From contig NW_026614308.1 in NCBI RefSeq assembly GCF_026230105.1, positions 28,599 to 92,598 on the forward strand: a DNA stretch of 64,000 nucleotides, in the 5' to 3' direction. The stretch is from Diorhabda sublineata (lineage: Eukaryota; Arthropoda; Insecta; Coleoptera; Chrysomelidae). Numbering within the stretch: the stretch's first letter is position 1; every line of letters begins with the position of its first letter. The translations under genes were made by a program, and so were the position numbers. Below, in pieces: positions 36,714 to 48,895 of this stretch. The notes under the pieces are model-generated. The model had not been told where the DNA came from, searched no databases, and saw only the letters and a list, made by a program, of their open reading frames with translations.

Positions 36714-39700
36714 CTACATTTCTTATTTATTTGAGTGAGATCGCATCTAACTTTGTTAGATATCATCGAATAACATCCATTGAAGCTCATTGAGGTCGAT
36801 GGTCACTTTGTGTTGATTGAAAATTTTCAAAGTCTATCTTTCTCATTTGAAGTCGAATTTCAACAATACTTATATATTTGAGTGAGTTCGCATCTAACTT
36901 CGCAGATATCGTCGATTATCATCCATTGAAGCCCATTGAAGTCAACTGTCACTTTGTGTTAATTGAAAATTTTCAAAGTCTATCTTCCTCATTTGAAGTC
37001 GAATTTCAACATTTCTTATATATTTGAGTGAGATCGCATCTAACTTTGTCAGATATCGTCGATTAACATCCATTGAAGCCCATTGAGGTCAACTGTCACT
37101 TTGTGTTAATTGAAAATTTTCAAAGTCTATCTTCCTCATTTGAAGTCGAATTTCTACATTTCTTATTTATTTGAGTGAGATCGCATCTAACTTTGTTAGA
37201 TATCATCGAATAACATCCATTGAAGCTCATTGAGGTCGATGGTCACTTTGTGTTGATTGAAAATTTTCAAATTCTATCTTTCTAATTTGAAGTCGAATTT
37301 CAACATTTCTTATATATTTGAGTGAGTTTGTATCTAACTTTGTCAGATATCATCGAATAACATACATTGAAGCCCATTGAGGTCAACTGTCACTTTGTGT
37401 TAATTGAAAATTTTCAAAGTCTATCTTCCTCATTTGAAGTCGAATTTCAACATTCCTTATATATTTGAGTGAGATCGCGTCTAACTTTGTCAGATATCGT
37501 CGATTAACATCCATTGAAGCCCATTGAAGTCAACTGTCACTTTGTGTTAATGAAAATTTTCAAAGTCTATCTTCCGCATTTGAAGTCGAATTTCAACATT
37601 TCTTATATATTTGAGTGAGATCGCGTCTAACTTTGTCAGATATCGTCGATTAACATCCATTGAAGCCCATTGAAGTCAACTGTCACTTTGTGTTAATTGA
37701 AAATTTTCAAAGTCTATCTTCCTCATTTGAAGTCGAATTTCAACATTTCTTATTTATTTGAGTGAGATCGCATCTAACTTTGTTAGATATCATCGAATAA
37801 CATCCATTGAAGCTCATTGAGGTCGATGGTCACTTTGTGTTGATTGAAAATTTTCAAATTCTATCTTTCTAATTTGAAGTCGAATTTCAACATTTCTTAT
37901 ATATTTGAGTGAGTTTGTATCTAACTTTGTCAGATATCATCGAATAACATACATTGAAGCCCATTGAGGTCAACTGTCACTTTGTGTTAATTGAAAATTT
38001 TCAAAGTCTATCTTCCTCATTTGAAGTCGAATTTCAACTTTCCTTATATATTTGAGTGAGATCGCGTCTAACTTTGTCAGATATCGTCGATTAACATCCA
38101 TTGAAGCCCATTGAAGTCAACTGTCACTTTGTGTTAATGAAAATTTTCAAAGTCTATCTTCCGCATTTGAAGTCGAATTTCAACATTTCTTATATATTTG
38201 AGTGAGATCGCGTCTAACTTTGTCAGATATCGTCGATTAACATCCATTGAAGCCCATTGAAGTCAACTGTCACTTTGTGTTAATTGAAAATTTTCAAAGT
38301 CTATCTTCCTCATTTGAAGTCGAATTTCAACATTTCTTATTTATTTGAGTGAGATCGCATCTAACTTTGTTAGATATCATCGAATAACATCCATTGAAGC
38401 TCATTGAGGTCGATGGTCACTTTGTGTTGATTGAAAATTTTCAAATTCTATCTTCCTCATTTGAAGTCGAATTTCAACATTTCTTATATATTTGAGTGAG
38501 TTCGCATCAACCTTTGTCAGATATCGTCGATTAACATACATTGAAGCCCATTGAGGTCAACTGTCACTTTGTGTTAATTGAAAATTTTCAAAGTCTATCT
38601 TCCTCATTTGAAGTCGAATTTCAACATTTCTTATATATTTGAGTGAGTTCGCATCTAACTTCGCAGATATCGTCGATTAACATCCATTGAAGCGCATTGA
38701 AGTCAACTGTCACTTTGTGTTAATTGAAAATTTTCAAAGTCTATCTTCCTCATTTGAAGTCGAATTTCAACATTTCTTATATATTTGAGTGAGTTCGCAT
38801 CTAACTTTGTCAGATATCGTCGATTAACATCCATTGAAGCCCATTGAGGTCAACTGTCACTTTGTGTTAATTGAAAATTTTCAAAGTCTATCTTTCTCAT
38901 TTGAAGTCGAATTTCAACATTTCTTATATATTTGAGTGAGTTCGCATCTAACTTCGCAGATATCGTCGATTAACATCCATTGAAGCCCATTGAGGTCGAT
39001 GGTCACTTTGTGTTGATTGAAAATTTTCAAAGTCTATCTTCCTCATTTGAAGTCGAATTTCAACATTTCTTATATATTTGAGTGAGATCGCGTCTAACTT
39101 TGTCAGATATCGTCGATTAACATCCATTGAAGCCCATTGAAGTCAACTGTCACTTTGTGTTAATTGAAAATTTTCAAAGTCTATCTTCCTCATTTGAAGT
39201 CGAATTTCATCATTTCTTATATATTTGAGTAAGTTCGCATCTAACTTTGTCAGATATCGTCGATTAACATCCATTGAAGCCCATTGAGGTCAACTGTCAC
39301 TTTGTGTTAATTGAAAATTTTCAAAGTCTATCTTCCTCATTTGAAGTCGAACTTCAACATTTCTTATATATTTGAGTGAGTTCGCATCTAACTTCGCAGA
39401 TATCGTCGATTATCATCCATTGAAGCCCATTGAAGTCAACTGTCACTTTGTGTTAATTGAAAATTTTCAAAGTCTATCTTCCTCATTTGAAGTCGAATTT
39501 CAACATTTCTTATATATTTGAGTGAGATCGCATCTAACTTTGTCAGATATCGTCGATTAACATCCATTGAAGCCCATTGAGGTCAACTGTCACTTTGTGT
39601 TAATTGAAAATTTTCAAAGTCTATCTTTCTCATTTGAAGTCGAATTTCAACATTTCTTATATATTTGAGTGAGTTCGCATCTAACTTTGCAGATATCGTC

Positions 39701-42140
39701 GATTAACATCCATTGAAGCCCATTGAGGTCAACTGTCACTTTGTGTTAATTGAAAATTTTCAAAGTCTATCTTCCTCATTTGAAGTCGAATTTCTACATT
39801 TCTTATTTATTTGAGTGAGATCGCATCTAACTTTGTTAGATATCATCGAATAACATCCATTGAAGCTCATTGAGGTCGATGGTCACTTTGTGTTGATTGA
39901 AAATTTTCAAATTCTATCTTCCTAATTTGAAGTCGAATTTCAACATTTCTTATATATTTGAGTGAGTTCGCATCTAACTTTGCAGATATCGTCGATTAAC
40001 ATCCATTGAAGCCCATTGAGGTCAACTGTCACTTTGTGTTAATTGAAAATTTTCAAAGTCTATCTTCCTCATTTGAAGTCGAATTTCTACATTTCTTATT
40101 TATTTGAGTGAGATCGCATCTAACTTTGTTAGATATCATCGAATAACATCCATTGAAGCTCATTGAGGTCGATGGTCACTTTGTGTTGATTGAAAATTTT
40201 CAAATTCTATCTTCCTCATTTGAAGTCGAATTTCAACATTTCTTATATATTTGAGTGAGTTCGCATCTAACTTTGTCAGATATCGTCGATTAACATCCAT
40301 TGAAGCCAATTGAGGTCAACTGTCACTTTGTGTTAATTGAAAATTTTCAAAGTCTATCTTCCTCATTTGAAGTCGAATTTCAACATTCCTTATATATTTG
40401 AGTGAGATCGCGTCTAACTTTGTCAGATATCGTCGATTAACATCCATTGAAGCCCATTGAAGTCAACTGTCACTTTGTGTTAATTGAAAATTTTCAAAGT
40501 CTATCTTCCTCATTTGAAGTCGAATTTCAACATTTCTTATATATTTGAGTGAGATCGCGTCTAACTTTGTCAGATATCGTCGATTAACATCCATTGAAGC
40601 CCATTGAAGTCAACTGTCACTTTGTGTTAATTGAAAATTTTCAAAGTCTATCTTCCTCATTTGAAGTCGAATTTCAACATTTCTTATTTATTTGAGTGAG
40701 ATCGCATCTAACTTTGTTAGATATCATCGAATAACATCCATTGAAGCTCATTGAGGTCGATGGTCACTTTGTGTTAATTGAAAATTTTCAAAGTCTATCT
40801 TCCTCATTTGAAGTCGAATTTCAACATTTCTTATATATTTGAGTGAGTTCGCATCTAACTTCGCAGATATCGTCGATTATCATCCATTGAAGCCCATTGA
40901 AGTCAACTGTCACTTTGTGTTAATTGAAAATTTTCAAAGTCTATCTTCCTCATTTGAAGTCGAATTTCAACATTTCTTATATATTTGAGTGAGATCGCAT
41001 CTAACTTTGTCAGATATCGTCGATTAACATCCATTGAAGCCCATTGAGGTCAACTGTCACTTTGTGTTAATTGAAAATTTTCAAAGTCTATCTTTCTCAT
41101 TTGAAGTCGAATTTCAACATTTCTTATATATTTGAGTGAGTTCGCATCTAACTTTGCAGATATCGTCGATTAACATCCATTGAAGCCCATTGAGGTCAAC
41201 TGTCACTTTGTGTTAATTGAAAATTTTCAAAGTCTATCTTCCTCATTTGAAGTCGAATTTCTACATTTCTTATTTATTTGAGTGAGATCGCATCTAACTT
41301 TGTTAGATATCTTCGAATAACATCCATTGAAGCTCATTGAGGTCGATGGTCACTTTGTGTTGATTGAAAATTTTCAAATTCTATCTTCCTCATTTGAAGT
41401 CGAATTTCAACATTTCTTATATATTTGAGTGAGATCGCGTCTAACTTTGTCAGATATCGTCGATTAACATCCATTGAAGCCCATTGAAGTCAACTGTCAC
41501 TTTGTGTTAATTGAAAATTTTCAAAGTCTATCTTCCTCATTTGAAGTCGAATTTCATCATTTCTTATATATTTGAGTAAGTTCGCATCTAACTTTGTCAG
41601 ATATCGTCGATTAACATCCATTGAAGCCCATTGAGGTCAACTGTCACTTTGTGTTAATTGAAAATTTTCAAAGTCTATCTTCCTCATTTGAAGTCGAACT
41701 TCAACATTTCTTATATATTTGAGTGAGTTCGCATCTAACTTCGCAGATATCGTCGATTATCATCCATTGAAGCCCATTGAAGTCAACTGTCACTTTGTGT
41801 TAATTGAAAATTTTCAAAGTCTATCTTCCTCATTTGAAGTCGAATTTCAACATTTCTTATATATTTGAGTGAGATCGCATCTAACTTTGTCAGATATCGT
41901 CGATTAACATCCATTGAAGCCCATTGAGGTCAACTGTCACTTTGTGTTAATTGAAAATTTTCAAAGTCTATCTTTCTCATTTGAAGTCGAATTTCAACAT
42001 TTCTTATATATTTGAGTGAGTTCGCATCTAACTTTGCAGATATCGTCGATTAACATCCATTGAAGCCCATTGAGGTCAACTGTCACTTTGTGTTAATTGA
42101 AAATTTTCAAAGTCTATCTTCCTCATTTGAAGTCGAATTT
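36714..42140. repeat. 5427-bp 37-mer HOR, copy 2
   Basis: It matches the previous unit through all markers: caacaatact 36861, tgttaatgaaaa 37543 and 38130, caacc 38508, catcattt 39208 and 41555, gccaattgagg 40305, tatcttcg 41308. The only differences I noticed are the first-monomer caac/ctac base (31288 against 36715) and position 34599 (a, in gtcaaatg) against 40026 (c). Such a low count over 5.4 kb implies a very recent duplication, or an assembly duplication that should be excluded. Confidence 0.88.
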
Positions 42141-42728
42141 CTACATTTCTTATTTATTTGAGTGAGATCGCATCTAACTTTGTTAGATATCATCGAATAA
42201 CATCCATTGAAGCTCATTGAGGTCGATGGTCACTTTGTGTTGATTGAAAATTTTCAAATTCTATCTTCCTCATTTGAAGTCGAATTTCAACATTTCTTAT
42301 ATATTTGAGTGAGTTCGCATCTAACTTTGTCAGATATCGTCGATTAACATCCATTGAAGCCAATTGAGGTCAACTGTCACTTTGTGTTAATTGAAAATTT
42401 TCAAAGTCTATCTTCCTCATTTGAAGTCGAATTTCAACATTCCTTATATATTTGAGTGAGATCGCGTCTAACTTTGTCAGATATCGTCGATTAACATCCA
42501 TTGAAGCCCATTGAAGTCAACTGTCACTTTGTGTTAATTGAAAATTTTCAAAGTCTATCTTCCTCATTTGAAGTCGAATTTCAACATTTCTTATATATTT
42601 GAGTGAGATCGCGTCTAACTTTGTCAGATATCGTCGATTAACATCCATTGAAGCCCATTGAAGTCAACTGTCACTTTGTGTTAATTGAAAATTTTCAAAG
42701 TCTATCTTCCTCATTTGAAGTCGAATTT

Positions 42729-43900
42729 CAACATTTCTTATTTATTTGAGTGAGATCGCATCTAACTTTGTTAGATATCATCGAATAACATCCATTGAAG
42801 CTCATTGAGGTCGATGGTCACTTTGTGTTAATTGAAAATTTTCAAAGTCTATCTTCCTCATTTGAAGTCGAATTTCAACATTTCTTATATATTTGAGTGA
42901 GTTCGCATCTAACTTCGCAGATATCGTCGATTATCATCCATTGAAGCCCATTGAAGTCAACTGTCACTTTGTGTTAATTGAAAATTTTCAAAGTCTATCT
43001 TCCTCATTTGAAGTCGAATTTCAACATTTCTTATATATTTGAGTGAGATCGCATCTAACTTTGTCAGATATCGTCGATTAACATCCATTGAAGCCCATTG
43101 AGGTCAACTGTCACTTTGTGTTAATTGAAAATTTTCAAAGTCTATCTTTCTCATTTGAAGTCGAATTTCAACATTTCTTATATATTTGAGTGAGTTCGCA
43201 TCTAACTTTGTTAGATATCATCGAATAACATCCATTGAAGCTCATTGAGGTCGATGGTCACTTTGTGTTGATTGAAAATTTTCAAAGTCTATCTTCCTCA
43301 TTTGAAGTCGAATTTCTACATTTCTTATTTATTTGAGTGAGATCGCATCTAACTTTGTTAGATATCATCGAATAACATCCATTGAAGCTCATTGAGGTCG
43401 ATGGTCACTTTGTGTTGATTGAAAATTTTCAAATTCTATCTTCCTAATTTGAAGTCGAATTTCAACATTTCTTATATATTTGAGTGAGTTCGCATCTAAC
43501 TTTGCAGATATCGTCGATTAACATCCATTGAAGCCCATTGAGGTCAACTGTCACTTTGTGTTAATTGAAAATTTTCAAAGTCTATCTTCCTCATTTGAAG
43601 TCGAATTTCTACATTTCTTATTTATTTGAGTGAGATCGCATCTAACTTTGTTAGATATCATCGAATAACATCCATTGAAGCTCATTGAGGTCGATGGTCA
43701 CTTTGTGTTGATTGAAAATTTTCAAATTCTATCTTCCTCATTTGAAGTCGAATTTCAACATTTCTTATATATTTGAGTGAGTTCGCATCTAACTTTGTCA
43801 GATATCGTCGATTAACATCCATTGAAGCCAATTGAGGTCAACTGTCACTTTGTGTTAATTGAAAATTTTCAAAGTCTATCTTCCTCATTTGAAGTCGAAT
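42729..43900. repeat. 8-monomer segment, copy 1
   Basis: The monomer order is A with gttaatt/caaagtct, F with 'gattatcatcc', gagatcgcat with tttctc, the C/A hybrid, A with ctacattt, F (ctttgcag), A with ctacattt, and C with 'gccaattgagg'. The same order returns 2788 bp downstream. The repeats are not adjacent, so this is a displaced duplication and not a simple tandem HOR. Confidence 0.75.
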
Positions 43901-43902
43901 TT

Positions 43903-44760
43903 CAACATTTCTTATATATTTGAGTGAGATCGCGTCTAACTTTGTCAGATATCGTCGATTAACATCCATTGAAGCCCATTGAGGTCAACTGTCACTTTGT
44001 GTTAATTGAAAATTTTCAAGGTCTATCTTCCTCATTTGAAGTCGAACTTCAACATTTCTTATATATTTGAGTGAGTTCGCATCTAACTTCGCAGATATCG
44101 TCGATTAACATCCATTGAAGCCCATTGAAGTCAACTGTCACTTTGTGTTAATTGAAAATTTTCAAAGTCTATCTTCCTCATTTGAAGTCGAATTTCAACA
44201 TTTCTTATTTATTTGAGTGAGATCGCATCTAACTTTGTTAGATATCATCGAATAACATCCATTGAAGCTCATTGAGGTCGATGGTCACTTTGTGTTGATT
44301 GAAAATTTTCAAATTCTATCTTCCTCATTTGAAGTCGAATTTCAACATTTCTTATATATTTGAGTGAGTTCGCATCTAACTTTGTCAGATATCGTCGATT
44401 AACATCCATTGAAGCCCATTGAGGTCAACTGTCACTTTGTGTTAATTGAAAATTTTCAAAGTCTATCTTCCTCATTTGAAGTCGAATTTCAACATTTCTT
44501 ATATATTTGAGTGAGATCGCGTCTAACTTTGTCAGATATCGTCGATTAACATCCATTGAAGCCCATTGAGGTCAACTGTCACTTTGTGTTAATTGAAAAT
44601 TTTCAAAGTCTATCTTCCTCATTTGAAGTCGAACTTCAACATTTCTTATATATTTGAATGAGTTCGCATCTAACTTCGCAGATATCGTCGATTAACATCC
44701 ATTGAAGCCCATTGAAGTCAACTGTCACTTTGTGTTAATTGAAAATTTTCAAAGTCTATC
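43903..44760. repeat. ~0.85-kb segment repeated 4846 bp downstream
   Basis: The series D, F preceded by 'caaggtc/gaacttc', A, C, D, F with 'tttgaatgag' is found here and again from about 48749 to 49600. 'caagg' at 44017 pairs with 48863, and 'gaatg' at 44656 with 49502; both are 4846 bp (33 monomers minus 5). At the right end the upstream copy has gcccattgaag and the downstream copy gccaattgaag. Confidence 0.7.
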
Positions 44761-45516
44761 TTCCTCATTTGAAGTCGAATTTCAACATTTCTTATATATT
44801 TGAGTGAGATCGCGTCTAACTTTGTCAGATATCGTCGATTAACATCCATTGAAGCCCATTGAGGTCAACTGTCACTTTGTGTTAATTGAAAATTTTCAAG
44901 GTCTATCTTCCTCATTTGAAGTCGAATTTCAACATTTCTTATATATTTGAGTGAGATCGCGTCTAACTTTGTCAGATATCGTCGATTAACATCCATTGAA
45001 GCCCATTGAGGTCAACTGTCACTTTGTGTTAATTGAAAATTTTCAAGGTCTATCTTCCTCATTTGAAGTCGAACTTCAACATTTCTTATATATTTGAGTG
45101 AGTTCGCATCTAACTTCGCAGATATCGTCGATTAACATCCATTGAAGCCCATTGAAGTCAACTGTCACTTTGTGTTAATTGAAAATTTTCAAAGTCTATC
45201 TTCCTCATTTGAAGTCGAATTTCAACATTTCTTATTTATTTGAGTGAGATCGCATCTAACTTTGTTAGATATCATCGAATAACATCCATTGAAGCTCATT
45301 GAGGTCGATGGTCACTTTGTGTTGATTGAAAATTTTCAAATTCTATCTTCCTCATTTGAAGTCGAATTTCAACATTTCTTATATATTTGAGTGAGTTCGC
45401 ATCTAACTTTGTCAGATATCGTCGATTAACATCCATTGAAGCCCATTGAAGTCAACTGTCACTTTGTGTTAATTGAAAATTTTCAAAGTCTATCTTCCTC
45501 ATTTGAAGTCGAATTT

Positions 45517-46690
45517 CAACATTTCTTATTTATTTGAGTGAGATCGCATCTAACTTTGTTAGATATCATCGAATAACATCCATTGAAGCTCATTGAGGTC
45601 GATGGTCACTTTGTGTTAATTGAAAATTTTCAAAGTCTATCTTCCTCATTTGAAGTCGAATTTCAACATTTCTTATATATTTGAGTGAGTTCGCATCTAA
45701 CTTCGCAGATATCGTCGATTATCATCCATTGAAGCCCATTGAAGTCAACTGTCACTTTGTGTTAATTGAAAATTTTCAAAGTCTATCTTCCTCATTTGAA
45801 GTCGAATTTCAACATTTCTTATATATTTGAGTGAGATCGCATCTAACTTTGTCAGATATCGTCGATTAACATCCATTGAAGCCCATTGAGGTCAACTGTC
45901 ACTTTGTGTTAATTGAAAATTTTCAAAGTCTATCTTTCTCATTTGAAGTCGAATTTCAACATTTCTTATATATTTGAGTGAGTTCGCATCTAACTTTGTT
46001 AGATATCATCGAATAACATCCATTGAAGCTCATTGAGGTCGATGGTCACTTTGTGTTGATTGAAAATTTTCAAAGTCTATCTTCCTCATTTGAAGTCGAA
46101 TTTCTACATTTCTTATTTATTTGAGTGAGATCGCATCTAACTTTGTTAGATATCATCGAATAACATCCATTGAAGCTCATTGAGGTCGATGGTCACTTTG
46201 TGTTGATTGAAAATTTTCAAATTCTATCTTCCTAATTTGAAGTCGAATTTCAACATTTCTTATATATTTGAGTGAGTTCGCATCTAACTTTGCAGATATC
46301 GTCGATTAACATCCATTGAAGCCCATTGAGGTCAACTGTCACTTTGTGTTAATTGAAAATTTTCAAAGTCTATCTTCCTCATTTGAAGTCGAATTTCTAC
46401 ATTTCTTATTTATTTGAGTGAGATCGCATCTAACTTTGTTAGATATCATCGAATAACATCCATTGAAGCTCATTGAGGTCGATGGTCACTTTGTGTTGAT
46501 TGAAAATTTTCAAATTCTATCTTCCTCATTTGAAGTCGAATTTCAACATTTCTTATATATTTGAGTGAGTTCGCATCTAACTTTGTCAGATATCGTCGAT
46601 TAACATCCATTGAAGCCAATTGAGGTCAACTGTCACTTTGTGTTAATTGAAAATTTTCAAAGTCTATCTTCCTCATTTGAAGTCGAATTT
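45517..46690. repeat. 8-monomer segment, copy 2
   Basis: It repeats the eight-monomer series found 2788 bp upstream, including the hybrid C/A monomer near 45999 and 'gccaattgagg' at 46615. It diverges after about 46690, where this copy continues with a 'cattcc' D monomer and the upstream copy with a 'catttc' one. Confidence 0.75.
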
Positions 46691-47425
46691 CAACATTCCT
46701 TATATATTTGAGTGAGATCGCGTCTAACTTTGTCAGATATCGTCGATTAACATCCATTGAAGCCCATTGAAGTCAACTGTCACTTTGTGTTAATTGAAAA
46801 TTTTCAAAGTCTATCTTCCTCATTTGAAGTCGAATTTCAACATTTCTTATATATTTGAGTGAGATCGCGTCTAACTTTGTCAGATATCGTCGATTAACAT
46901 CCATTGAAGCCCATTGAAGTCAACTGTCACTTTGTGTTAATTGAAAATTTTCAAAGTCTATCTTCCTCATTTGAAGTCGAATTTCAACATTTCTTATATA
47001 TTTGAGTGAGATCGCATCTAACTTTGTCAGATATCGTCGATTAACATCCATTGAAGCCCATTGAGGTCAACTGTCACTTTGTGTTAATTGAAAATTTTCA
47101 AAGTCTATCTTCCTCATTTGAAGTCGAATTTCCACATTTCTTATTTATTTGAGTGAGATCGCATCTAACTTTGTTAGATATCATCGAATAACATCCATTG
47201 AAGCTCATTGAGGTCGATGGTCACTTTGTGTTGATTGAAAATTTTCAAATTCTATCTTCCTAATTTGAAGTCGAATTTCAACATTTCTTATATATTTGAG
47301 TGAGTTTGCATCTAACTTTGTCAGATATCATCGAATAACATACATTGAAGCCCATTGAGGTCAACTGTCACTTTGTGTTAATTGAAAATTTTCAAAGTCT
47401 ATCTTCCTCATTTGAAGTCGAATTT

Positions 47426-48160
47426 CAACATTTCTTATATATTTGAGTGAGTTCGCATCTAACTGTGTCAGATATCATCGAATAACATCCATTGAAGCCA
47501 ATTGAAGTCAACTGTCACTTTGTGTTAATTGAAAATTTTCAAAGTCTATCTTCCTCATTTGAAGTCGAATTTCAACATTTCTTATATATTTGAGTGAGTT
47601 CGCATCTAACTTTGTCAGATATCGTCGATTAACATCCATTGAAGCCCATTGAAGTCAACTGTCACTTTGTGTTAATTGAAAATTTTCAAAGTCTATCTTC
47701 CTCATTTGAAGTCGAATTTCAACATTTCTTATATATTTGAGTGAGTTTGTATCTAACTTTGTCAGATATCATCGAATAACATCCATTGAAGCCAATTGAA
47801 GTCAACTGTCACTTTGTGTTAATTGAAAATTTTCAAAGTCTATCTTCCTCATTTGAAGTCGAATTTCAACATTTCTTATATATTTGAGTGAGTTCGCATC
47901 TAACTTTGTCAGATATCGTCGATTAACATCCATTGAAGCCCATTGAGGTCAACTGTCACTTTGTGTTAATTGAAAATTTTCAAAGTCTATCTTCCTCATT
48001 TGAAGTCGAATTTCAACATTTCTTATATATTTGAGTGAGTTCGCATCTAACTGTGTCAGATATCATCGAATAACATCCATTGAAGCCAATTGAAGTCAAC
48101 TGTCACTTTGTGTTAATTGAAAATTTTCAAAGTCTATCTTCCTCATTTGAAGTCGAATTT
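47426..48160. repeat. 735-bp 5-mer HOR, copy 1 (G-type)
   Basis: The order is G (aactgtgtcag, gccaattgaag), C, E' (gagtttgtatc, gccaattgaag), C, G. This is the first appearance of the G variant in the window. 'aactgtg' at 47461 recurs at 48196, exactly five monomers on. All monomers are full length, so the step is exactly 5 x 147. Confidence 0.8.
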
Positions 48161-48895
48161 CAACATTTCTTATATATTTGAGTGAGTTCGCATCTAACTG
48201 TGTCAGATATCATCGAATAACATCCATTGAAGCCAATTGAAGTCAACTGTCACTTTGTGTTAATTGAAAATTTTCAAAGTCTATCTTCCTCATTTGAAGT
48301 CGAATTTCAACATTTCTTATATATTTGAGTGAGTTCGCATCTAACTTTGTCAGATATCGTCGATTAACATCCATTGAAGCCCATTGAAGTCAACTGTCAC
48401 TTTGTGTTAATTGAAAATTTTCAAAGTCTATCTTCCTCATTTGAAGTCGAATTTCAACATTTCTTATATATTTGAGTGAGTTTGTATCTAACTTTGTCAG
48501 ATATCATCGAATAACATCCATTGAAGCCAATTGAAGTCAACTGTCACTTTGTGTTAATTGAAAATTTTCAAAGTCTATCTTCCTCATTTGAAGTCGAATT
48601 TCAACATTTCTTATATATTTGAGTGAGTTCGCATCTAACTTTGTCAGATATCGTCGATTAACATCCATTGAAGCCCATTGAGGTCAACTGTCACTTTGTG
48701 TTAATTGAAAATTTTCAAAGTCTATCTTCCTCATTTGAAGTCGAATTTCAACATTTCTTATATATTTGAGTGAGATCGCGTCTAACTTTGTCAGATATCG
48801 TCGATTAACATCCATTGAAGCCCATTGAGGTCAACTGTCACTTTGTGTTAATTGAAAATTTTCAAGGTCTATCTTCCTCATTTGAAGTCGAACTT
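48161..48895. repeat. 735-bp 5-mer HOR, copy 2
   Basis: It repeats G, C, E', C and then ends with a D monomer (gatcgcgtc, 'ttcaaggtc') where the first copy has a second G. The last monomer starts the segment shared with 43.9-44.8 kb, so an exchange junction lies at about 48749. Confidence 0.75.

Larger units (their letters stand above)
42141..47425. repeat. Zone 7: rearranged segments of neighbouring blocks
   Basis: From 42141 to about 43210 the order repeats 40087 onward (2054 bp shift; gccaattgagg 40305 and 42359). It breaks at a hybrid monomer that joins a C front (gagttcgcatctaac) to an A rear (tttgttag, catcgaat) near 43211. The eight monomers 42729-43900, hybrid included, recur at 45517-46690 (2788 bp away, 19 monomers minus 5). 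Between them lie several D/F pairs with 'ttcaaggtc' at about 44014, 44895 and 45043. A single 'tttccacattt' occurs at about 47130. Confidence 0.7.

Noticed and set aside
31287..42140. Segmental duplication carrying genes
   Set aside because: The 5427 bp units contain only satellite monomers; the duplication is internal to the array.
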